From contig VZQC01013731.1 in assembly GCA_009823505.1 (NCBI GenBank), positions 195,319 through 259,318 of the forward strand: a DNA stretch of 64,000 nt, in the 5' to 3' direction. The stretch's first letter is position 1. Every line of letters starts with the position of its first letter. The position numbers were made by a program, and so were the translations under genes. Source of the DNA: Rhizomys pruinosus. Taxonomy: Eukaryota; Chordata; Mammalia; Rodentia; Spalacidae. The notes beneath the pieces were generated by a model. That model worked only from the letters and a program-made list of their open reading frames with translations, did not search any database and was not told the origin of the DNA. Positions 8,361 through 19,489 of this stretch are shown piece by piece.

Positions 8361-8597
8361 AAGTACACACCACTTTGATCTTATCTGATCTGACTTCAAT
8401 CCCACTTCAACAAGTACCACAATACTTATTTTTTTTTATTTTTCAATATTCACTGTTCTTATAATTTTGCTTCAGAATGCTCCAAGCTGTTTTCATATTT
8501 TATTTCTATGACTATTAGCATAGCAGTGTCTCTTTAACATGAAAATCATTGAAATTTAATATTTGTACCTAATGTTCATTCTATTTATTTTGTTGTT
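8361..8597. other. Unassigned sequence
   Basis: No feature recognised. Confidence 0.4.
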
Positions 8598-8735
8598 ATT
8601 TTTGAGACAGGGCCTCCCTGTAGCTCCAGCTAGCTTGGAACTTACTATGTACACCAGGCCAGCCTGGAACTCAGAGATCTTCCTGCCTCTACCTCATAAA
8701 TGCTGGGATTAAAGGCTCATTCCACCACACCCAGC
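8598..8735 (-). mobile_element. B1 SINE
   Basis: Minus-strand B1 from 'tttttgagacagggcctccctg' to 'ccaccacacccagc'. Confidence 0.9.
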
Positions 8736-8744
8736 AACAATACA

Positions 8745-9012
8745 TTTTGAATGTATTCAGCACTTATTACTTTCACTTTTAACTCATATATTTTATTGAA
8801 GTTTTGTGACTGTCATACATTATAATTTGATGGTAAATATCACTCCCCTTCTGCACCTCTCCTTATTGCCCCTGCCCAACTTCATGTACTCTGTTTTTTA
8901 TATATATATATAATAAATATGTATTTATTTATATGGCCTATAGAGTATAATTTGTCTCCACACATCTTTCAGTGTCCATCTACTAGAGCCTGGTTCTACC
9001 AAGAGTTCCATC
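8745..9012 (-). mobile_element. Old L1 3' UTR fragment, left part
   Basis: Resembles the reverse complement of old rodent L1 (Lx-like) 3' UTRs, including 'cttcatgtactctgttttttata' and 'catctactagagcctgg'. It is continuous with 16844-17330 once the MaLR provirus is removed. Confidence 0.6.
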
Positions 9013-9321
9013 TGTGGTAGTTTGAATGAGAGTGTCCCCCATAGGCTTTAAGTATTCAGACATTTTGTCCCCAGTTGGTGGCACTGTTCTGGGAGATATT
9101 AGAGGGTGTGGCCATGCTGGAGGAAGTATGTCATTGGGGGCCGGTTTAGTGAGTTTAACAAGCCTTGCAGTCTCCAGTCTCTCTCTCTCTTGACTTCCTG
9201 TACTCATTGCTAGATGTGAACCTTTACTTTCTGCTTCAGCCCCAGCCACCATGCCTCCCGCCACAATGGACTCCGATTCCCTGGAATCGTCAATCATAAG
9301 CTCAAATAAACTCTTCCTTTT
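9013..9321 (+). mobile_element. MaLR provirus 5' LTR, left part
   Basis: Begins TGTGGTAG at 9013, directly after the 5-bp target site CCATC (9008-9012). It is interrupted at 9321 by an L1 and resumes at 15010. Total LTR about 364 bp, MT/ORR1-like. Confidence 0.85.
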
Positions 9322-9548
9322 TTTCCTTTTTTTATTGTTTTATATATTTTTTTGTACAAGATTATGTTACAAATCAAATCTAGACCTGTATCCCCCTCCA
9401 TAATGCCCCCCATTCCACCAGAGTTCATGCATTCTGCCAAACATGTTTTTCATCTTTTTCTCAGTCTTTCTCAAAATTCTCAATATAGAAGTTGACTGTT
9501 TGGAGCAGAAGTTCACTGTTTCAGTCAGATCTATGACGCAGTCTTTTC

Positions 9549-9579
<31 letters not shown>

Positions 9580-10400
9580 CTTTCCAATATGTACCACTCC
9601 CAACTACTTGGGCAAAAGCTCAAGGAGCCCTGCACAAGAAATATTTACTACTAGGTAATTGGCGCTAGCATCCACGGATGAGGGATACCATTCGTCGTTT
9701 GTTTTTCTGGGACTGTGTTACTTAACATAATATCTTCTAGTTCCATCCATTTACCTGCAAAGTTCATGATGTCATCTTTCTTTACCACTGCATAGAACTC
9801 CATTGTGTAGATGTACCACATTTTCTCTATCCACTCACTTGGGTTGGTTCCAGCTCTTTGCTATTGTGAACAGAGCTGCAATAAACATGGCTATGCATAT
9901 ATCTCTGTGGTAAGATGAGTCTTGTGGATATATACCCAGGAATGGTAAGCTCATTTTGACTCTTCCAAGGGTTCTCCACACTGCTTTCCATAGTGGCTGT
10001 ACAAGTTTACATTCCCATCAGCAGTGGGCGAGTGTTCCCCTTTCCCCAAAATCTCCAGCACTTGGTATCACTTGTTTTTTTTTATCCTAGCCAGTCTTAT
10101 TGGAGTGAGATGATATCTTAAAGTGGTTTTAATTTGCATTTCCTTAATTATTAGTGACATTGAACACTTTTTAAGGTGTTTCTCAGCCATCTCTAATTCC
10201 TCACATGTGAAGTCTCTGTTCAGCTCTTTGCTCCATCTTTTGAGTGAGTCATTTGTTTTCTTTCTTCTTTGTTTTTTGAGTAGTTTACATACTCTGGAAA
10301 TTAATGCTTTGCCAGATGCATCTGCAATGAAGGTTTCCTCCTACTCTGTGGGTTTTCTCTTCACTTCCTTGATTGTTTCTTTTGATGTACAGAAGCTTTT

Positions 10401-10554
10401 TTTTTTTTTTTGGTCTTTTTGAGACAGGGTCCTCCCGGTAGGCCCCACGGTCCTGGAACTCACTGCGTAGACCAGCGGCCTTGAACTCACAAAGATCCAC
10501 CCTGCCCGCTCTGCCTCCCAATGTAGGATTAAAGCTGTGCCACCATGCCTGGCC
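10401..10554 (-). mobile_element. B1 SINE inside L1
   Basis: Interrupts ORF2 after 'tgtacagaagcttt'. The homologous L1 at 61622-61640 reads straight through this point. Confidence 0.85.
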
Positions 10555-12349
10555 AGAAGAAATTTTATAGGTTACATATGAGTCCATTTGTCAATTGTCA
10601 ACTTATTTCTTGCGCAGCTGCCTGTCTGATTTAGCAAGTTTTCCTACGGCTATGTCTTGTAGTTCTGCTGCCAAATTTTTTCTATCACCTTCAGAGTTCT
10701 TAGTTTCATTGTTGCAGGCTGTGATCCATCTGGATGACTTTTTTGTACGGGAGAGAGGTAGGGGTTGTCACTTTCTTCTACAGTGGTGACTCCAGTTTTT
10801 GCCAACACCATTTTGCTTGAAATGCTGTCTGTCTTTTCCGCCACGTGTCTTTTTTAGCCCCCTTGTCAAATATGAGGTGGCTGAAATTGTATGTGCTCAA
10901 ATTTGGATCTTCGGTTTTGTTCCATTGGTCAACAGGTCTGTTTTTGTGCAAGTACCAAGCTGTTTTTATGACTATAGCCCTGTAGTACAGTTTGAAGTCT
11001 GGTATAGAGATCTCCCTTGTATTGCTCTTTTCACTCAGGATTGCTTTGGCTATTCAGGGTCTTTTGTTTTTCCATATGAAATTAAGGACTTTTTCCCAAG
11101 CCTGTGAAGAAACTCTTGGGGATTTTAATTGGGATCACATTGAATCTGTATATTAGTTTGGATAGAATGGACATTTTTACTATGTTAATTTTCCCCATCC
11201 ATGAGCATGGGAGGCCTTTCCATCTTCTGATGTCTTCTTCAATTTCCTTCTTCAGGGGTTTAAAGGGGTTTTTTGTAGCGATCTTTGGTGTCTTTGGTTA
11301 GGTTTTGTCCTAGGTATCTTATTGTTTTTGAGGCTGTTGTGAGTGGGAAGGTCTCCTTGAATTCCTTCTTCAGTTGCTTGTTGTTGATGTAAAGAAAGGC
11401 TACTGATTTTTCTAGGTTAATTTTGTATCCTGCCACTTTACTGAAATTCTTAATCATTTCTCAGAGCTTTCTGGTGGAGTTTTAGCATCCCTTAGGTAAA
11501 CAATCATATCATCAGCAAAAAGGGATAGCTTGACTTCCTCTTTTCCAATTAGTAATTTAATTTCCTTTTCTTGCCTTATTACCCTAGCAAGTGTTTCAAG
11601 CACTATATTGAAGAGGAGTGGCAACAGGGGGCAGCCTTGCTGAGTTCCTACCTTTAAGGGGAATGCTTCTGTCTCTTCTCCATTTAGGATTATATTGACT
11701 GTGGGTTTCCTGTGTAAGGATTTACATTGAGGAATGATCCCTCCAAACCAATTCCCTCTAGGACTTTAATCATGAAGGGATGCTGGATTTGTCAAAGGCT
11801 TTTTCCAAATAAATTGAGAAGATCATGTGATTTTCATCTTTCAGTCCATTTGTGTTTTATGATATTTATTGATTTTCATATGTTGAACCATCCCTGCACC
11901 TCTGGTATGAATCTAACTTGGTCATGATGGATGATCTTTTTGATGTGGGTCTGTATGCAGTTTGCAAGTATTTTGTTAAGAATTTTTGCATTTGATGCAA
12001 AATGCATGTTCATTAATGAGATGGGTCTATAGTTCTCCTTTTTGTTTGTATATTTCCCTGGTTTTGGTATCGGAGTGATGCTGGCTTCATAAAAGGAATT
12101 TGGGAGATTTCCCTCTGGTTGAATCCTTCTGAACAATTTGAGTAATAATGGTTGTAAATCTTTTTTAATGTTTTATAGAATTCTGCTGTGAAACCACCTG
12201 GGCCTGGGCTTTTTTTCAGTTCCATGGTTTCTTATTACATCTTCAATTTCTTCATATATTATGGATCTGTTTAAGCTATCGATCTCTTCTTGGTTAAGCT
12301 TTGGTGATTCCCAGGATTTCAGATATTTGTCCATTTCTTCTAGGTTTTT

Positions 12350-12592
12350 TTTTTTTTAATTTTATTTATTTCCGTATGTGTATGAATGTACTGTCTGCAT
12401 GCAAGTCTGTGCACCCGTGTCGTGCAATGCCGCGGAGGTCAGAAGAGGGTGTCAGAGTCCCCTGGAACTGGAGTTCTCCTGGAATTGGAGTTTCGGACGG
12501 TTCTCGGCCGCCATGTGGGTGCTGGGGATCAAACCCGGGTCCTCTGCAAGAGCGGTCGGCGCTCTTAACCACTAGGCCATCTCTCCAGCCCC
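12350..12592 (-). mobile_element. B2-type SINE inside L1
   Basis: Complete copy with perfect 14-bp target duplication TCTTCTAGGTTTTT (12336-12349, 12593-12606). Confidence 0.95.
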
Positions 12593-13459
12593 TCTTCTAG
12601 GTTTTTAACTTAGTAGAGTATAGGTTTTTGAAGCATTCCCTTATGATTGTCTGGATCTTTTCATTGTCAGTTGTGATGTTTCCCCTTTCATCACAAATTC
12701 TATCGATTTGGAATTGTTCTTTCTTTCTTTTGGTTAACTGGGCTAGAGGTCTATCTTGTTTATTCTCTCAAAGAACCAAGTTTTGGATTCATTGATTTCT
12801 TGTATGGTTTTCTTTGTTTCTATTTCATTGATTTCTGCTCTGAATTTTGTTATTTCTTCCTATTTGTTGCATTTAGGGTTCATTTGTTATTGTATTTCAA
12901 GTGTTTAGCTGCAGTGTTAGATCGTTCACTTGTGCTCTTTCTGTTTTTCTGATGTAGCCACTCAGAGCTATAAACTTCCCTCTTAGGGCTGCTTTAAAGT
13001 TTCTCATAGGTTTTGTTGTGTTATTATCATTCCAGGAATGCTTTTATTTCTTTATTTCTTCCTTGACCCATTCATTATTCAGGAGGGTGTTGTTTAGTCT
13101 CCACGTGTTCTTGTAGATAGTAGGGCTTATCCTGGTGTTGATACTGAGCATTATTGCACTGTGGTCTATTAGAATGCATGAAATTATTTCAATCTTTTTG
13201 TATTTGTTGAGTTTTTTTCTGTATCCCAGTATGTGGTCTTTTTTGGAGAATGTTCTGTGGGGTGCTGAGTAGAAAGTGTATTCTCTGGTATTTGGGTGGA
13301 ATATTCAGTAGATGTCCTTGAGGTCCATTTGGTGTATTGTATCATTCAGTTCAGCTTTCTCTCTGTTGATTCTTTGTCCAGTTGATTTCTCCAAAGGATT
13401 CAGTGGGGTATTGAAGTCCCCTACTGTGATTGTGCTGGGGTTAATCTGTGCCTTGAGGT

Positions 13460-14447
13460 CCTAGAGAATTCTCTTTATAGTTTGGTGCACTGAGAAGTCA
13501 GTTGTAATTCTGATGGGTTTCCCCTTATATGTAACTTGTTGTTTTTCTCTGTGGCTTTCAGAATTTTGTCTTTGTTTTGGGCATCTAGCATTTTAACTAT
13601 GATATGGTGGGGGAACTCTTTTCTGATCTTGTCTGTTTGGAGTTCTATGTGCTTCTTGTATTTGTATGGGTTTGTCTTATTTTAGTGTGGGGAAATTTTC
13701 ATCTATTATTCTGTTGAAGATCTGTTCAATACCATTCTCTTGGGATTCTTCTCCTTCCTCTATTTCTATGATGCAGAGGTTTTATCTTTTCATAGTGTTC
13801 CACAATTCCTGGTTGTTCCACTTTTGTGTATTTTTAAATTTTTCATAATCTTTACTTAAACTTTTTAGTTGTTCTGTGTTATCTTCCAGGTCTTATATTC
13901 TTTGTTCTACTTCCTCCATTCCATTTCTGAGGCTTTTTCTATTCCTTTCCTCTTGATTGGATGAGTGTTCTATTTCCTTTTTCATTTCATCCTGTGATTT
14001 CTTTAGTATTTCAACTTCCTTTTGGAGCATCTCAATCTCTTCTTGTAGCTCCTTGCTTCACTGGTTGGCTTCCTTTTTCAGTGTTTCCACTTCCTTCCAG
14101 AGTTTGTCATTTTCTCCTTCTAGTTCTTCCTGGAGTTTGTCATTGTCTCCTTTTAGTTCTTTCCCAAGTTTGTCATTGTCTCCCTCTAGGTCCTTCTTGA
14201 GTTTTTCATTATCTTTCCTTAGTTCTCTGACTTGTTCTTTATATTCTTTGATTTCTCTGAATAGGTCTGCAATTGTTCCTCTAAGATCTGTGTCCTGGGT
14301 CGCCCCCAGGGGGATCACACTGTAGGAATCTCCCACAGGGTCGATAGAGCTTGGTGTGGAATTATCCTGCAACTTTCTCATGTTGTCCCTTTGTCGTGTC
14401 CCTGGCATGTGGGTTTCCCTTTTTGCCTGTATTCTGATGTGAATCAC
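13460..14447 (-). pseudogene. L1 ORF1 remnant
   Basis: Start at 14447, then a coiled-coil-rich N-terminal part (…LRGTIADLFREIKEYKEQ…) with four near-repeats of a KxLExxNDKL type (about 14060-14220). The RNA-binding C-terminal region continues to 'PHHIIVKMLDAQNKDKILKA' near 13610-13550. The last ~80 residues are lost at the deletion joining ORF1 to ORF2. Function in an intact L1 would be the RNA chaperone of the retrotransposition particle. Confidence 0.75.
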
Positions 14448-14599
14448 AAATGCCTCTTCACTGTGTTGAAGGCTTACTCTCCTTGCCTCCTTCAGATGCC
14501 TATTTTTTTTTCTCCTTATTTATGGAGTGTTGACTTGTCTAGGTTTCAGGCTTTGAATTTTGTTTATATGTTGGAACTCTAACTCACTCTTCCCTTTCT

Positions 14600-14994
14600 G
14601 TTTTAAAGGTCCTCCAAAAAAATCCACTTGGACACTCCTTCTGAAATTCTAGTTGGGGGGGGTAATATTCCTGGGAAGTCCCTGATCTAAGCTCTGTGTA
14701 CTCAAGTCTCACAGTGGCAACAGGCCCACCTTTAATACCAGCTAGCAGCATGACTCTGCCCGGACAGCCACACCAGACAACGATCCAACAGGCCCACCTT
14801 TAATACCAGCTAGCAGAGGGACTCCACCCCACCAGCCACACAAAACGATGATTTAACTGTCCAACAAACCAAGGAAACAATTATTCAACAACCCAGAGAT
14901 AGATGTATCCAACCATCCACCTGGCTGAAGCGCTGGCTCCTACCTGTGCTTCAGGAGGTCCTGGGAAGTCCCTGATCTAAGCTCTGTGCACTCT
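14600..14994 (-). repeat. L1 5' UTR with two nested direct repeats
   Basis: 'cctgggaagtccctgatcta' plus 'agctctgtg' occurs at 14670 and 14960 (period 290). Inside it, 'ccaacaggcccaccttta' plus 'ataccagctagcag' occurs at about 14719 and 14787 (period 68). This looks like a monomeric L1 promoter with about 1.1 large monomers. Confidence 0.65.
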
Positions 14995-15009
14995 TAAACT
15001 CTTCCTTTT

Positions 15010-15064
15010 ATAAATTCCTTTGGTCATGGTGGTTTATCACAGCAACAGAAAAGTGACTAATACA
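15010..15064 (+). mobile_element. MaLR provirus 5' LTR, right part
   Basis: Completes the 5' LTR after the L1, ending 'aaagtgactaataca' at 15064. Confidence 0.85.
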
Positions 15065-16473
15065 GTATTTGGTGCCAGAGAGTGGGGTATTGGCTGTGAA
15101 GAACCTAACCATGTGGATGTTTGGAGAAATGTGGGAGACTTTGGAACTTCAGACTAGAAAAGCTGTTGACTACTGTAAGCAGAGCTTAACAGGCCATTCT
15201 AGTAAAATCCTGGAAGAAAGCATCGCTGCAAAAAAAAATGTAGTTCCAGAGGAAAATAAAGACTTAGGCAGCAACTGGGAAATTTTGGCAAAGAGTCTGG
15301 CCACAGTTTGCCCACTGCCCAAATGCTTGCCTGATGCTAAGTTGAAAAGCAATGGACTAATGTCTTTTTCAGAGGATATTTCAAGACAGCCTAATGTAAA
15401 AATGGTTGCATGGCTATTAATGATGAATATTGTGCAGATCTACAGTGAAAAAGAGCAGATGGGGCAGAAAGAAATGCAGAATGTACAGTTCAGATCTGAA
15501 AAGTGCACTAGGAAGATTAATGGTGGGGCAAAGGAGCCTGAAGGAGAGGCTCCTTTTGATAAGAAGATTAAAGTGATTAAGAGGCCTGGCTATTTACAGT
15601 AAACAATGGAAAAAGTGAGATTAAAGTGATTAAGGAGAGGTCTAGAGATTTACAAAAAAAAACAACAGAAACAGTACCTTCAGGGCAAGACCACACCCAG
15701 CTAAGCCACCAACTTTTGAAAGGAAAATACTGAGGGCAGAGAAAAGTTGTGAATGTGGTTGAAGTAGGACAGAGTCCATTCTGAACTTGCAGCCAAACTC
15801 AGCAGTTTCATTCACGTGGTGCTGGCTTTAGAGGCATAAAGGATGCAAGAGTGAAGGGGTCATCAGTTCTTCCTCCTCCGTTTCAGAGAGCTGCAGAGGC
15901 CAGGCAAAGTACAGCAGGGGTGTCCCTGAATAAAGAAGGCCCTGATAGGCCATTGCGTGAAGCTGTGAATGTGAAGCCTGGTTGGCAGTGGAGACCCCAA
16001 GAAGACATTCGAGATGCCAGACCTGTGAGATATTTGCCAAGGAGAGCTGCATACAGGGAGTGGTACCAGCCTAAGGAAGAAATGTATGTTGCAAGCAAAG
16101 CTGCAAGAGCTGAGCCATCTAAGCCCTTTGGAAGTAAAGTCCCAGAAGTTGCACATGGAGCTACTGGACTTGGTGTTTGCTCTGCTGGTTTTTGGTCTTG
16201 TTTTGGTCCAGTATTTCCTCACTATGCCTCTATTCCTCTCTTTTGGAATGGGAATGTGTATTCGATTCCACTGTGTGTTGGGAGTATGCAATTTGTCTTT
16301 TGATTTTACAGGAGCTTACAGTTGAGGGATTAGCCTGAGTCTCAGAAGAGACTTTGGAGTGTAGACTTTTGAATGGAATTGAAACTGGTAAAGACTATAG
16401 GGACTTTTAAGGTTGGACTAAATGCATTTTGCATTTTATATGGTCATGAGCCTATGGGGGCCAGGGAGTGGAA
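15065..16473 (+). mobile_element. MaLR provirus internal region
   Basis: Begins 'gtatttggtgccagagagtgggg', a primer-binding-site-like start typical of ERVL-MaLR internal sequences, and runs about 1.4 kb to the 3' LTR. MaLR elements are non-autonomous and encode no known enzyme. Two frames are open, 177 aa at 15069-15602 and 150 aa at 15851-16303. I recognise no domain in either and treat them as remnants. Confidence 0.8.
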
Positions 16474-16838
16474 TTTGGTGGTTTGAATGAGAGTGCCCCC
16501 CCATAAGTTTTAAGTATTCAGATATTTTGTCTCTAGTTGGTGGCACTGTTCTGGGAGGTATTAGAGGGTGTGGCCATGCTGGAGGAAGTATGCCATTGGG
16601 GGTGGGCTTTGTGAGTTTAACAAGCCTTGCAGTCTCCAGTCTCTCTCTCTTTTCACTTCCTGTGCTCATTGCTAGATGTGACCCTCGGCTTGCTGCTCCA
16701 GCCCCAGCCACCATGCTTCCCACCACAATGGACTCTGATTCCCTGGAACCGTCAACTGTAAGCTCAAATAAACTCTTCCTTTTATAAGTTCCCTTGGTCA
16801 TGGTGGTTTATCACAGCAACAGAAAAGTGACTAATACA
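16474..16838 (+). mobile_element. MaLR provirus 3' LTR
   Basis: 365 bp, aligned end to end with the reassembled 5' LTR. By hand count roughly 30 substitutions, most in the middle third. It ends 'ctaataca' at 16838 and is followed by the target copy CCATC (16839-16843). The first base pair has changed from TG to TT. Confidence 0.9.
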
Positions 16839-16843
16839 CCATC

Positions 16844-17330
16844 CTTGAAAGAGATTCTCCTCCACCCCTACAGCCATCAGTTGCCAATAGTTCCTCACAT
16901 AGGGTTGGAGTTTCTTATTCACTTCCCCGCATCTGTGTTGGTATTTCATCTGGTTTGAACTTGTGAGGGTCTTGTTGGATGCTGCCACCATTGCTGTGTT
17001 CACATGAGTAACTGATCAGCTGTCTGGAAAACTGTTTCCTTGGGGTCACCCACCACCTCTGGCTCTCTGAATCTTTCAGTCTTTTCTTCCTCAATGATCC
17101 ATGAGCGTAGGGAATTAGAAGTTTACACAGGTTTCATAAATGTATATGCTGAATTTTAGTTCTTTTCATCTCCTATTACTCTGTCTCATCCCCCCCCCAC
17201 TAAAAAACTTCTTTCCAACAAATCCTCTTCTGATTTTCCTGTCTTTTCTTTGGGTGTGACCCTGTTTATTTAGTGTTGCCTTCATAAGCATGAGTGAGGG
17301 GTTGTATACATGGGTAATTTATCAGTGGCT
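16844..17330 (-). mobile_element. Old L1 3' UTR fragment, right part
   Basis: Continuation of 8745-9012 beyond the provirus: 'agccatcagttgccaatagttcctcac' and 'ctctggctctctgaatctttcagtcttttcttcc' are characteristic of old rodent L1 3' UTRs in reverse. Confidence 0.6.
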
Positions 17331-17391
17331 ACATTACGAGGCAAGTGGTAGGCTTTCCCCAGCCACCATTAACTGCCAATAGTCCTTGGGG

Positions 17392-17483
17392 GTGAGAGAG
17401 TTCAAGGCTACCTGATCTAAATAGTGAGTTCCAGGGCAGCTGGGGCTACAGGGAGACCCTGTCTCACACCCCCCAAAAAAAGA
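17392..17483 (+). mobile_element. B1 SINE, 5'-truncated
   Basis: 'gagttcaaggctacctgatcta' to 'gggagaccctgtctcac'. Confidence 0.75.
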
Positions 17484-17555
17484 TTTAGGAATGATGGAAA
17501 CATATACACCCATGTGTTGCACTGATATTTGAGTCAAGGGTGGAGAATTATATAA

Positions 17556-17735
17556 AATGGCTGTCCTCCTTTAATCCCAGCACTCAGGAAGCAGAAGCAG
17601 GTGGATCTCTACGAGTTCAAGGACAGCCTGATCTATATAGTGAGTCCCAGGCCAGCTGGGGTTACTAGAAAACCCTGTCTCAAAAAGACAAATAATAAAT
17701 AAATTAATAAATAAATAAATAAATAAATAAAGGTC
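17556..17735 (+). mobile_element. B1 SINE with (AAAT)n tail
   Basis: 'cctttaatcccagcactcagg' to 'ccctgtctcaaaaagac', then (AAAT)n to 17732. Confidence 0.9.
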
Positions 17736-17739
17736 CTAT

Positions 17740-18231
17740 AAGACTATATCACCTAGTATGATTTATAATGGTTGCATAATGATAAAATCACCTGTGGCAT
17801 TTCTTATGTGTCCCTTCAGTTAAGCAACACATGACTGTTAGTTGATTTTAGTGAAGGCCTTAGTTTTTAACAGTACATAGAGATCAGGGACAAAGACAAA
17901 ATTTATGGATAACTACTCAGAATTAGTCACAGGGAACAGAATATCTAGTTTATTTGTAAATCTCAAAAGTTAGCAAAAAATACTAGATGGAAAAGGGAAT
18001 ATTAAAAATTCATAAATTCTAAGCCTAGGGAAATTTGTCGATTTCCCATTGCTGTCTTTGAATTAATTTATTACATTTTCAGGGGTTTTTTTTCTTGTTT
18101 TAATAATATAATAATGAAGGACAAAATCCAATTCAGTAGATGCTCCACCAAATAACAAAGCTCAGACAAGTCCTTCTATACACTGTCATTCAAAACTCCC
18201 TGTATTGGAATTTCCCATTTCTCTGGCTTAT
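17740..18231. other. Unassigned AT-rich sequence
   Basis: No gene or repeat recognised. Confidence 0.4.
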
Positions 18232-18247
18232 CCTTGTCAGGTCTTTT

Positions 18248-18518
18248 TTATTTTATTTATTTTATTTTATTTATTTTATTTTTGAGACACGGTCTCCCTT
18301 TGGTCCCAGCTGGCCTAGAGCTTGCTTTGTAGACCAGGCTGGCCTTGAACTCACAGAGATCTGCCTGCCTCTGCCTCCCTAGTGCTAGGAGTAAAGGCAT
18401 GCACCACCATGCCTGGCTTAAAGATGGTTCTTGGCTGCCATGTGGGTACTGAGAATCAAACCTGGATCCTCTGCAAGAGCAGTTGATGCTCTTAACCACT
18501 GAGCCATCTCTCCAGCCC
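18248..18518 (-). mobile_element. Composite B2-head/B1 SINE, copy d
   Basis: Clearest copy. On the minus strand: head 'ggggctggagagatggctca', box-B-like 'ggtttgattctcagta', junction 'aaccatctttaa|gccaggcatggtgg', full B1, and (AAAT)-type tail. A perfect 16-bp target duplication CCTTGTCAGGTCTTTT at 18232-18247 and 18519-18534 encloses the whole unit. Confidence 0.9.
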
Positions 18519-18639
18519 CCTTGTCAGGTCTTTTACCTCCCACCAGTAGCTAGTAACTGTGGGAGTCAAGCCCAACATCTTCCAGGTTGCATGTTTTGTT
18601 ACTGTCTTTACCATCTCATTGTGATTTTTTTTGTTTTGT

Positions 18640-18801
18640 TTTGTTTTGGATATTTTTTGAGACAGGGTTTCCCTGTAGCCTTCAGGATGGTCTAGTGCCT
18701 GGAACTCACTATGTAGATCAGGCTGGCCTTGAACTCACAGAGATCCACCTGCCTCTGCTTCCTGAGTGCTGAAATTAGAGGCATGCATGACCATGCCTGG
18801 C
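18640..18801 (-). mobile_element. B1 SINE
   Basis: Minus-strand B1 with a short extra segment 'ggatggtctagtg' after 'gtagccttca'. Confidence 0.85.
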
Positions 18802-18802
18802 T

Positions 18803-19101
18803 TTTTTTTTTTAATGAGACAGAGTCTCAGTGTGGAACCAAGACTGAGAACTGAGCCTGACCCTCCTTCCTCAGCTCCTTATTGCTTGATATTAGTAATG
18901 TGCCTGTAATATGCTAATGAGGATCACATTTCTAATTTGAATTTTGGTGGCTGCTGTTGATGAACTGAATTGAGAGGAGAAAGAAAAGTGAAGTAAAATG
19001 ACAGACACCAACTAGGATCATGGTTGGCATCCATGAGTGTTGTAAAGAGACTATTCAATATTCTCATCTCTGAGGCCCTTTTTTAAAAATGCATTCGCTC
19101 A
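18803..19101. other. Unassigned sequence
   Basis: No feature recognised. Confidence 0.4.
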
Positions 19102-19343
19102 GGGCTGGAGAGATAGCCTAGTGGTTAAGAGCACTGACTGCTCTTGCAGAGGACCCGGGTTCGATCCCCAGCACCCGCATGGAGGCTAAGGACTGTCTGT
19201 AACTCCAATTCCAGGAGAACTCCAGTTCCAGGGGAATCCAAGACCCTCTTCTGACCTCTGTGGCATTGCATGACACGGGTACGCAAATCTACATGCAAAC
19301 AGTACATTCATACACATACAAAAATAAATAAAAAATTTTTTAA
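19102..19343 (+). mobile_element. B2-type SINE
   Basis: Full copy with well preserved tRNA-like boxes ('agcctagtggttaagagc', 'gggttcgatcccc'). Flanked by 'tttaaaaatgcatt' (about 19082) and 'ttttaaatgcatt' (about 19338). Confidence 0.95.
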
Positions 19344-19489
19344 ATGCATTAGTTCAACTAAACTTGAGAAATCACTGTCAATGCATAAATATAAAAGGAT
19401 AAACTTAAGCTTGTTTTGGAAATTGCACATATTATTTATTGTAAAGTATTAATCTGTCCCAGCCAGCAATTACAAAGATTTCCTGAGAT

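Larger units (their letters stand above)
9735..13445 (-). pseudogene. L1 ORF2 remnant (endonuclease/reverse transcriptase)
   Basis: Minus-strand translation gives broken pieces of ORF2p. Endonuclease C-half includes TVGDFNTPLNPLEKSTGQ near 13420-13370. Reverse transcriptase has [24 protein letters not shown] at about 12075-12005 and [13 protein letters not shown] at about 11525-11485. The C-terminal segment reads toward 9745. The N-terminal part of the endonuclease is missing because of the fusion to ORF1. Stops, frameshifts and two SINE insertions break the frame. Confidence 0.85.
9322..14994 (-). mobile_element. L1 element, nearly full length, internally deleted
   Basis: Minus-strand L1 flanked by the 15-bp duplication TAAACTCTTCCTTTT (9307-9321, 14995-15009), inserted in the 5' LTR of a MaLR provirus. 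From right to left: repeated 5' UTR (14600-14994), ORF1 start (14447), ORF1-to-ORF2 deletion near 13450-13490, endonuclease C-half, reverse transcriptase (NYRPISLMN near 12020; FADD near 11510), ORF2 C-terminus (about 9745), 3' UTR with a (GTT)n at 9551-9580. In-frame stops show it is dead. It holds a B1 (10401) and a B2 (12350). Confidence 0.9.

Noticed and set aside
8912..8917. AATAAA as the Ubtfl1 polyadenylation signal
   Set aside because: It lies in an AT repeat of an old L1 3' UTR 1.4 kb after the stop, with no supporting context.
13957..14325. 122-codon serine-rich plus-strand frame
   Set aside because: It is the antisense of the L1 ORF1 coiled coil.
15069..15602. 177-codon frame as a host gene
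   Set aside because: It lies between the two LTRs of a MaLR provirus immediately after the primer-binding-like start, so it is element sequence.
19102..19180. True tRNA genes in B2 heads
   Set aside because: Box A/B-like text is present throughout, but the bodies, A-rich tails and target duplications show SINEs.
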